A stretch of DNA of 64,000 nt from Nocardioides sp. Root140 (GTDB lineage Bacteria; Actinomycetota; Actinomycetes; Propionibacteriales; Nocardioidaceae). The notes under the pieces are model-generated. The model was not told where the DNA came from, did not search any database, and saw nothing but the letters and a program-made list of their open reading frames with translations. Positions 57,771 to 64,000 of this stretch are shown here, piece after piece; position 1 is the first letter of the stretch, and each line of letters begins with the position of its first letter. The stretch is from positions 1,252,022 to 1,316,021 of the forward strand of contig NZ_LMFI01000001.1 of assembly GCF_001426745.1 (NCBI RefSeq). The letters are read 5' to 3'. Both the position numbers and the translations under genes were made by a program.

Positions 57771-57878
57771 GGGAGTGGTGTCGAGACAGTCGCAGACCGA
57801 TTTCCCCAACCAGCGAAGGGTGCCGGGCGGGGTGGCTTCGAGACAGGCACGGGGAGCGACTTCCTCAACCACCGAGCC
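57771..57878 (+). repeat. Two tandem copies of the dispersed REP-like repeat
   Basis: Copy one at about 57771-57819 (GTGGTGTCGAGACAG...TTTCCCCAACCAGCG) is degenerate; copy two at 57831-57878 (GTGGCTTCGAGACAGG...CTTCCTCAACCACCG) matches the repeat at 7435-7478 well. They lie upstream of the HNH pseudogene in the opposite orientation to the copies at 55901-55970, so the pseudogene is flanked by inverted copies of the element. Confidence 0.6.
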
Positions 57879-57891
57879 ACCAAGGATCCAG

Positions 57892-57989
57892 TGTTCGCGC
57901 ATCAAAAGCACACGGTTCGCGCATCAAAAACGCACGGCTCGCGCATCAAGAATGCACGGTTCGCGCATCAAGAATGCACGGTTCGCGCA
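57892..57989 (+). repeat. 22-base tandem repeat array (four and a half units)
   Basis: Four consecutive 22-base units start at 57892, 57914, 57936 and 57958 and a fifth partial unit ends at 57989. Each begins with (G/T)GTTCGCGCATCA, or GGCTCGCGCATCA in the third, and ends in (A)GCAC or similar, with no spacers. Unit length is not a multiple of three and there are no flanking repeat-associated genes, so it is neither coding nor a CRISPR. It lies in the 384-base gene-free stretch between the HNH pseudogene and the nuclease gene. Confidence 0.95.
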
Positions 57990-57995
57990 GAAGAC

Positions 57996-58034
57996 AGCCG
58001 GCGCCCGGGAGAGGAGATCCCCCGGACGCCGGCT
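57996..58034 (-). terminator. Terminator of the secreted nuclease gene
   Basis: AGCCGGCGCCCGGG and CCCGGACGCCGGCT form a 14-position stem with a single C-A mismatch around a short loop. It lies 32 bases downstream of the stop codon at 58066 on the minus strand. Confidence 0.75.
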
Positions 58035-58065
58035 GGGTGGTGCTACAGCGTGACCACCTGCGTGA

Positions 58066-61000
58066 CTACTTCACGACCCGGATCGTGACCGTCTTGCTCA
58101 CCGGGTTGTTGAGTGCGTTGCCGGCGTACTTCACGACCGCCTTCTTCGCACCCGTGGTCGGGAACTTCGCCAGCGTGATCGTGGCCCGGCCGCCAGAGAG
58201 CGACCTGGCGTACGTCCTGCCGCCGACCTTGACCGTCACCTTGCCGGCCACGACCTGCCCGGCCGCCTTCAGCGTCACGGTGACCTTGGCCGCCGTCCTC
58301 TTCGCGTGGATCACGCGAGGCCCGACGGTGACGGTCATCTTCGGCGTGGCCTTCACCACGGTGACCTCGTGCAGGCTGTACGCCGACTTGGTGTGGTCGT
58401 CGCCGATGTAGAGCACGTGGATCGTGTGCTTGCCGACCGTGTCGAACGGGTTGACCGCCAGGCGCGCCTTGCCGTTGACCAGTTCGGCCGCCGTGGTGAG
58501 CTCACCGTCGATGTACACACCCACGTAGCCGGTCGGCGTGAAGCCGAGCGCCGTGACCGTGGTGTCGATGATGATGCGACCCGACTTGACCACCGGCTTG
58601 GTGGTGCTCAGCTTGCTGGTCACCAACGGAACGGCCTTGGTGACCTTCACCTGGATCGTGGTCTCGGAGGCCAGGTTCTGCTCGTCACCCGCGAAGCGGA
58701 CGGTGAGCGTGTTGTTGCCCATGTCGAGACCCAGGGTGTCGAACTGCACCGTGGCCGAGCCGTCGGTCAACGTGCCGGTTCCAATGACCTCGTCGTCGAA
58801 CAGCACCTCGACCTCGCCGGTCGTGGGGTTGGCGGAGGTCAGTTCGGCGACCACCTCACCCGTGCTGCCGTAGGCGACGTCGTCGGCCTCTGCCGTGATG
58901 CTGGTCGGCGTGGGAGCCAACGGCAGACCGACCTGGGTCAGCGTCGGGTCGGCAACCGCGCCGACCGTCCACGTGCCCTGGAGGTCGGCCGGAGCGGTGA
59001 ACGCCACCGTGGCCGAACCGTCGGTCACCGGGAACGTGCCCATCGGCACCGAGTCGGTGTCGTTGCGCAGGAACACGCGCAGCTCGGTGTTGTCCGGGCT
59101 GCCACCCGACGTCAGGTCGAGGTTCGACAGCGTGAACGAGACCTCGTCACCGGCCGAGACGCTGGCCGGGAGGCCACTCTCGACGACCTGCTGACGCGCG
59201 AAGTCCGGGGCGACCGGCTTGTGGCCCTGGAGGTAGCTGATCCACAGGTCGCGGTCGACCAGGCCGGTGTCGCTGGCCTGCCCGTCGGTGAAGGCGAAGA
59301 AGTTGTCTCCACCCGCCGCCAGGAACGAGAACGTCGACACGGTGTACGTCGCCGTGGGGTCGAGTGCCACACCGTCGATGATCACCGACGTGATGCGCGA
59401 GCCACGCGGCTTGGTGGCGTCCTGCGTCACCCGGACGTTGTCCGAGAGGCCCAGGGCCAGGAACGGACGCGAGGCGCCGTCGGGCTGCCACTGCTGCTCG
59501 AGGATCTCCTTCAGCTGTGCACCGGTCACGTCGACCAGCGACACGTTGTTGACGAACGGCAGCACGGCGTTGGCCTCGGCGTAGGTGACCACGCCATCGG
59601 TGTTGGCCGGGTTGCCCGCCGTGTTGCCGGCGTACGTCATGTCGGCACGCAGGCCACCCGGGTTGACGATGCCGAGGTCGGCCTCGAAGTCCGAGGGCAG
59701 GCCGTCGCGCAGGGCGTTGCCGACCAGGTCACCGAGCGTCGACTCGGCGGCACGGTCCTCGGCCCCCGCCGGGGTCTTGGCCCGGGTGATGTCGGCGGTC
59801 ACCTCACCGACCGGCTGGTTGCCGATCTCGGCGGCGTGCGCGATGGCGGCGTCGACGATCGTCTTGACCTGGGCCACTCGCGGGTACGCCGCGACCAGAT
59901 CGGCGTCCGGCACGGTCGTGCGGGCCACGTTGCGCGACTGGTAGGAGACGACGGCGCCGGTGGCGGAGTCCACCGTGAGCGAGACCTGGCCCACGTTGTC
60001 GGCGTACTGCCCGGTCTGGATGATCGGGCGGGTGACACCGGCCTGGCCGGGGACCGGAGCGTCCCAGGCGTAGGTCTGGTGCGTGTGGCCGTTGAAGATC
60101 ACGTCGACGGACGCGTCGAGGGTCGCCATCTCGGCGAACTCGCCGCCCTTGGCGATCTCGTCCTCGTAGCTGGACCCGACACCCTGCGTGGCGCCCGCGT
60201 GGAAGCTGGCGATGATCACGTCGGCCTCCCCGTTGGCGTCGTCGCCGTCGCTGAGCTCACCGGCGACCCGGTTGACCGCCTCGACGGGGTCGCCGAAGTC
60301 GATGTCGACGATGCCGGCGGGGCTGACCAGCGAAGAGGTCTCCTCGGTCACGGCACCGACCACGGCGACGGTGACACCGTCGACCTCGAAGGTGGCGTAC
60401 TCCGGGAGCACCGGGTCGGTCGTGCCCTTGGCGTAGACGTTGGCGCCGAGGTAGTCCCAGTTGGCGTTGCGGGCGTTGTCCGGACCGATCACGCGGTCGC
60501 GCAGGTCGGGCCAGCCCTTGTCGAACTCGTGGTTGCCGACCGCGGACGCGTCGAGGCCGAGCGCGTTCATCACGTCGATGGTCGGCTGGTCGCCGTCCAC
60601 CGCCGACGCGAACTCGGAGGCACCGATGAGGTCACCGGCACCCACCATCAGCGTGCTGTCGGCACCGCCCTGCTCGGTCAGCTGCTCGACCGTGCCGGCC
60701 CACTTCACCGTGTTGGCGTTGATGCGGCCGTGGAAGTCGTTGACCCCCAGCAGGTTGAGCGTGACCTCGCCCGCGACCGGGGTGTCGTCGGCGGAGATGC
60801 CGACGATCTCAGGGTCGTGGTCGGAGCTGCGGTAGACGTTGGGCTCGTAGAAGTCCGTCACGTTGTAGTTGTGACGGCTGTACTCGAAGGCCACCGACTC
60901 GCCGGAGTTGATGTTCCAGACGTCGGCGCCCTGGACGGTCGCGAGAGCCGCGTCGTTGGCGAGCACGTGGTCCAACGAGCCGGAGAGCCCGCTGAAGCTG

Positions 61001-63282
61001 TACGTCGACTCACCGGGGGTGTTCGACTCGACGTTGGTGAACCCGCCGTCGTACAGCACGTGCATCGGGTCTTCTTCGGTGTAGGAGTTGAAGTCTCCGG
61101 TGAGGAAGACCTTCTCCGTGCCGCGGGCGGCCGCGAACTCGTCGGCGAACGTCAACAGCGACGCGGCCTGACGGGTGCGGTCGCCGTTCCAGCCGCCCTG
61201 GCCGTCACCGGAGTCGGCGTTGTCGCCAGTGCCGGGGCTGCCCTTGGACTTGAAGTGGTTGACGATCACCGCGAACGCGGCGGAGTCTGCAGCGCCGGCG
61301 GGCTTGAAGGCCTGGCCCATGGGCTCACGAGCGTTGGCGAAGTCGGCGTTGCCGACCAGCACCTCGGAGGCACCGACCAGGTCGACGCTCGCGGGCTTGT
61401 AGATGAACGCCGTGCGGATCACGTCCTGCTCGGCGGTCGGCGGCAGGTCGGCCGCCGCGGGCGACGGGGCGAAGGCCCAGACGTCGGAACCGGCGGCGGC
61501 GTTCAGCGCGTCGACCAGGGTGGAGAGGGCGTCGTCACGGTCGGCCTCGCCGAGGGCGACCGAGTTCTCGATCTCCTCCAGTGACACGACGTCGGCGCCG
61601 AGGGCGTTGATGGCGGCGACGATCTTCGTCTGCTGGCGCTCGAGGTCCTCGGCCTCGGCGGCACCACGCGGACCGTTGTTGGCGCAGGTGTTGTCGGTGA
61701 CGGGGTCACCGGCGCGGTCGTTGTAGTAGGTGCAGCCGGGAGCCCAGTCGACACCGAGCGTGTTGAAGTAGTTCAGCACGTTGAAGGTGGCGATGTGCAG
61801 GTCGCCGTCGACGGCCTCGGGGGCCGGCGTACGCGTGTTGGTGAAGGTCGCCGTGGAGGCACCGTTGTCGGTGACCTGTGCGGTCGGCTGGAACTTCCAC
61901 ACGTTGTTGCGGTACTCGAGGATCACCGGGCCGGTCAGGGTCGCGGTCGCGCCGACCCGTACCGGGTTCGCCTTCGAGATCCACGGCAGGGCGGTCCCCT
62001 GGTTCTCCGCGCTGAAGAAGTTCAGGCTCGCTCCGTCGTCGAGCACGACACCGCGGGCGAGGTTGTCGGCCTTGACGGCGTCAGCCTCCGGGGTGCCCGG
62101 GCGGGCGACGTCGGTCCACTGGATCAGCGGCTTGGTGCCGGTGGCCAGGCCGAGCTCGCCGTACTGGTTGGAGGAGTAGGTGTTGGAGACCGTGAACGTG
62201 TCGGTGGGAGCGAGCAGCTCGCCCTCGTGTGCCTCGCGGTCGGCCTCCGTGGTCGGGTACGCCGCGGCGAGCGGGGTGACCGGGTCGTGTGCGTCGGGCA
62301 GCACCGTCACGTCGGCCGCAGCCGCCGGGGTGATCTCGGTCGTGCCGCTGAACTCGGAGACCAGGCCCTTGACCTCGACCAGGTCGCCCACGGCGAGCGT
62401 GGACTCGTCGACGTTGGGCCCGTAGACGAAGACCGCGTCGGAGGCGCCCGGGGTGGCGTCGGTGGCGCCTCCGGTGCCGGCGGTCTGGATGTAGAAGCCG
62501 TTCAGGCCGCCCGCGGGGTACGTCGCGGTGACGACGCCCCGCGTGGTGGCGATGTCGCCGACGTGCGGCGAGGTGGCCGTCGTGCCCTGGACCTCGGCGA
62601 TGCTGGCGACGACCTCGGCCGGCGGCTCGGGCTCGACGTAGACCGTGCCCGGCGTCGGGACCGAAGCGATGAAGTCAGCCGAGTTGTCGTTGGTGTCGGC
62701 GTTCTCAGCGCCGCGGGTGGCGGACGTGCCGTTTGCCGTGGCCGGCGCCTTCGCGGTCTCGAAGCTCGTGGTCGTGCTCCCCCAGCCGAGGAAGTCGACG
62801 ACCGCCGGGTTCGTGACGTTGCCGGTACCGGGATCGATGCCCGTGGTTCCGTCAGCGAGGAAGACCTGCCCGCCGGTGCCGGAGAGGTTCAGCGTCGACG
62901 TGGCATCGGGAGTGTTGGGCAGGGCGACGCCGTTGGCGCCACCGCCTCCTTGAACCACGTAGTACCCGCCCGCGGGGACGTTCGCTCCCGCGGGGAAGGG
63001 GAAGACATTGCCCGAAGCCGTCGTGCTGGTGGCGGAACGGTACTGAAGGCTCTTGCCGGTCAGCACGATCGGTTCGGCGGTCGGGTTGTGGATCTCGATG
63101 AAGTCGACGTTGTAGGCGGCGCCGGAGTTGCCGCCTCCGCCGTACGCCTCGCTGATGACGAGGCCGCTGCCGTCGGGGGCGGCGGATGCGGACGGGGCAA
63201 TGGCGAGCGTCGTACCCACCAGTGCGAACGCGGAAATGGCAGCCAGCGCAGACATGCGCGGCCGCCGGGTCAGGCCAGACAA
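58066..63282 (-). CDS. Secreted ExeM/NucH-type nuclease fused to a 5'-nucleotidase
   Basis: A 1738-residue secreted enzyme. Signal peptide about 1-34 (SALAAISAFALVGTTLAIAPSASA). Lamin-tail domain about 38-190; OB-fold nuclease region about 225-480; endonuclease/exonuclease/phosphatase nuclease about 494-830 with acidic residues in VVSLEEIENS (Glu569-572), TGDFNS (Asp730, Asn732) and SSDHDPEIV (His822). Metallophosphatase domain about 842-1130 with NDFHGR, GAGDLIG, GNHEFD, FHAG and GHTHQ; 5'-nucleotidase C-terminal domain about 1155-1335. Three Ig-like beta domains fill 1450-1738. The start is a TTG at 63282 with GGGAG before it. The enzyme should degrade extracellular DNA and dephosphorylate the nucleotides. 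Confidence 0.93.
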   Translation of the reverse strand: MSGLTRRPRMSALAAISAFALVGTTLAIAPSASAAPDGSGLVISEAYGGGGNSGAAYNVDFIEIHNPTAEPIVLTGKSLQYRSATSTTASGNVFPFPAGANVPAGGYYVVQGGGGANGVALPNTPDATSTLNLSGTGGQVFLADGTTGIDPGTGNVTNPAVVDFLGWGSTTTSFETAKAPATANGTSATRGAENADTNDNSADFIASVPTPGTVYVEPEPPAEVVASIAEVQGTTATSPHVGDIATTRGVVTATYPAGGLNGFYIQTAGTGGATDATPGASDAVFVYGPNVDESTLAVGDLVEVKGLVSEFSGTTEITPAAAADVTVLPDAHDPVTPLAAAYPTTEADREAHEGELLAPTDTFTVSNTYSSNQYGELGLATGTKPLIQWTDVARPGTPEADAVKADNLARGVVLDDGASLNFFSAENQGTALPWISKANPVRVGATATLTGPVILEYRNNVWKFQPTAQVTDNGASTATFTNTRTPAPEAVDGDLHIATFNVLNYFNTLGVDWAPGCTYYNDRAGDPVTDNTCANNGPRGAAEAEDLERQQTKIVAAINALGADVVSLEEIENSVALGEADRDDALSTLVDALNAAAGSDVWAFAPSPAAADLPPTAEQDVIRTAFIYKPASVDLVGASEVLVGNADFANAREPMGQAFKPAGAADSAAFAVIVNHFKSKGSPGTGDNADSGDGQGGWNGDRTRQAASLLTFADEFAAARGTEKVFLTGDFNSYTEEDPMHVLYDGGFTNVESNTPGESTYSFSGLSGSLDHVLANDAALATVQGADVWNINSGESVAFEYSRHNYNVTDFYEPNVYRSSDHDPEIVGISADDTPVAGEVTLNLLGVNDFHGRINANTVKWAGTVEQLTEQGGADSTLMVGAGDLIGASEFASAVDGDQPTIDVMNALGLDASAVGNHEFDKGWPDLRDRVIGPDNARNANWDYLGANVYAKGTTDPVLPEYATFEVDGVTVAVVGAVTEETSSLVSPAGIVDIDFGDPVEAVNRVAGELSDGDDANGEADVIIASFHAGATQGVGSSYEDEIAKGGEFAEMATLDASVDVIFNGHTHQTYAWDAPVPGQAGVTRPIIQTGQYADNVGQVSLTVDSATGAVVSYQSRNVARTTVPDADLVAAYPRVAQVKTIVDAAIAHAAEIGNQPVGEVTADITRAKTPAGAEDRAAESTLGDLVGNALRDGLPSDFEADLGIVNPGGLRADMTYAGNTAGNPANTDGVVTYAEANAVLPFVNNVSLVDVTGAQLKEILEQQWQPDGASRPFLALGLSDNVRVTQDATKPRGSRITSVIIDGVALDPTATYTVSTFSFLAAGGDNFFAFTDGQASDTGLVDRDLWISYLQGHKPVAPDFARQQVVESGLPASVSAGDEVSFTLSNLDLTSGGSPDNTELRVFLRNDTDSVPMGTFPVTDGSATVAFTAPADLQGTWTVGAVADPTLTQVGLPLAPTPTSITAEADDVAYGSTGEVVAELTSANPTTGEVEVLFDDEVIGTGTLTDGSATVQFDTLGLDMGNNTLTVRFAGDEQNLASETTIQVKVTKAVPLVTSKLSTTKPVVKSGRIIIDTTVTALGFTPTGYVGVYIDGELTTAAELVNGKARLAVNPFDTVGKHTIHVLYIGDDHTKSAYSLHEVTVVKATPKMTVTVGPRVIHAKRTAAKVTVTLKAAGQVVAGKVTVKVGGRTYARSLSGGRATITLAKFPTTGAKKAVVKYAGNALNNPVSKTVTIRVVK

Positions 63283-63324
63283 TGGGACTCCCAGGAACGT
63301 CTCGGACAGAACGGTCAGGGGAAG

Positions 63325-63413
63325 TGCCAGCCCGAACTGGCATATGACCGGGATTGGTCATGTTGCCCCATCATCCGCAACGTGACCAGCGTTACCGGCA
63401 AACTTTCGGTAAC
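63325..63413. promoter_or_regulatory. Inverted repeats upstream of the nuclease/nucleotidase gene
   Basis: Three perfect inverted repeats lie in the 232-base space before the gene: TGCCAG-N6-CTGGCA (63325-63342), ATGACC-N6-GGTCAT (63344-63361, one base later), and GTTACCG-N9-CGGTAAC (63391-63413). The first two have the same 6-6-6 layout and are adjacent, which suggests paired binding sites or leader RNA structure; the third may be near a promoter. No PHO box of the streptomycete type is obvious. Confidence 0.42.
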
Positions 63414-63514
63414 ACCCTGATGCACGGATCAATCTTCCGGGACCGGCCTGTGTTCAACACCGGGAGAAGCGCGACAATTGCGGCAAGGTCTGCCCTTGAC
63501 AGGGCCCTGCGAGC

Positions 63515-64000
63515 TCAGGCAGAAGTGCGCATCTGGTGCCGTTGACGCCAGGCGTCACGGAAGAACTCGTAGCCCGACCAGAGCGTCATCGCGACCGCGC
63601 CGGCGAGCAGCACCTGGCTGATGTAGAACAGCACGTCGCCGGGCACGTCGAGCGCACCGTCGACCTGGCGCAGGGGCAGGCAGAGCCCGGAGAGCGCGAG
63701 GGCCTGCAGCACGGTCTTGATCTTGCCGCTCTGGGCGGCAGCGATGACCACGTTCTTCATGATCGAGAGCCGGAGCAGCGTGACGCTCCACTCCCGGACC
63801 AGCACCACGATGGTCACGATCCACCAGATGTCGCCGACGACCGAGAGCCCGATGAAGGCCATGCCGGTGATCGCCTTGTCGGCGATCGGGTCGGCGATCT
63901 TCCCGAAGTCCGTGACCAGGTTGCGGGCCCGCGCGATGTCACCGTCGACCTTGTCGGTGATCATGGCGGCCACGAACAGCGCGAAGGCGACCAGACGCCA
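63515..64000 (-). CDS. pgsA: CDP-diacylglycerol-glycerol-3-phosphate 3-phosphatidyltransferase, N-terminus cut by the window
   Basis: The last 161 codons of a CDP-alcohol phosphotransferase; the reading frame is open to the end of the window. The diagnostic motif D-x2-DG-x2-AR-x8-G-x3-D-x3-D is seen as ITDKVDGDIARARNLVTDFGKIADPIADK, followed by four hydrophobic segments (ITGMAFIGLSVVGDIWWIVTIVVLV and others). PgsA makes phosphatidylglycerophosphate; the sister phosphatidylinositol phosphate synthase has the same motif but is usually beside other genes, so assignment to pgsA rests on sequence type. Confidence 0.92.
   Translation of the reverse strand, partial: WRLVAFALFVAAMITDKVDGDIARARNLVTDFGKIADPIADKAITGMAFIGLSVVGDIWWIVTIVVLVREWSVTLLRLSIMKNVVIAAAQSGKIKTVLQALALSGLCLPLRQVDGALDVPGDVLFYISQVLLAGAVAMTLWSGYEFFRDAWRQRHQMRTSA

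Noticed and set aside
57892..57989. CRISPR array
   Set aside because: Units are directly adjacent with no unique spacers, the unit is 22 bases, and no cas genes are near.
58306..61584. A 1092-codon open frame on the + strand, and many other frames hundreds of codons long opposite real genes (for example 1487-3421, 35316-37724, 51219-52805)
   Set aside because: They lie antisense to clearly coding genes with known motifs; in GC-rich DNA the complementary frame is often open. Their compositions (Arg, Gly, Val, Asp, His rich) carry no family signals or ribosome sites.
63283..63514. PHO box for phosphate control of the nuclease/nucleotidase gene
   Set aside because: I found no pair of direct GTTCACC-like units at proper spacing; only inverted repeats are present.

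Overview
The window is high-GC DNA from an actinobacterium, most likely a Nocardioides-type member of the Nocardioidaceae. The evidence is the lnt-ppm1 gene pair, an RbpA gene behind a SigR-type promoter, the LAL/LuxR, ECF sigma and DUF222-HNH families, frequent GTG starts, and a degenerate dispersed repeat seen in several places. It is mostly ordinary chromosome with dense genes, many ATGA/GTGA overlaps, and no phage, insertion sequence, CRISPR array, rRNA or tRNA that I can see.

Layout. 0-8 kb: lipoprotein/mannolipid biosynthesis (lnt end, ppm1), fxsA, rbpA, a transporter and a phosphodiesterase, then a MurA-like enzyme with an N-terminal XRE DNA-binding domain, divergent from a zinc alcohol dehydrogenase across a near-perfect palindrome. 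8-11 kb: an HU protein, a KtrB/KtrA potassium uptake pair, and a guanidinium exporter (gdx) preceded by a recognisable guanidine-III riboswitch. 11-20 kb: small enzymes (MOSC, SRPBCC, GNAT, HIT, VOC, lipase, AraC regulator, phosphotransferase, a GrpB fusion) and a second-locus mraY. At 21.05 kb lies a good match to a chromosomal dif site, so the window probably spans the replication terminus. Gene strand preference agrees: left of it 19 genes are on + and 11 on -, right of it 14 on + and 22 on -.

21-35 kb: a three-gene HAD/inositol-phosphatase operon, an ECF sigma/anti-sigma/lipoprotein operon with a candidate autoregulatory promoter, an M1 peptidase, lipoproteins, a thioesterase, an SGNH hydrolase, rlmC, a sortase. 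35-45 kb: a 1325-residue subtilase with a LAL-type regulator behind it, a lipoprotein cyclophilin, SDR, OsmC, a cysteine-free HesB-like protein and a remnant of a response regulator. 45-56 kb: pepN, a second MOSC protein, sbcDC, and the TldD/TldE pair. 56-58 kb: a decayed DUF222-HNH gene with an internal frame-breaking tandem duplication, flanked by inverted copies of a dispersed repeat and a 22-bp tandem repeat array. 58-64 kb: a 1738-residue secreted nuclease/5'-nucleotidase fusion and the start of pgsA.

The most interesting items are the HTH-MurA with its palindrome, the guanidine-III riboswitch, the dif site, the repeat that supplies the stop codons of two convergent genes, and the HNH/repeat region.
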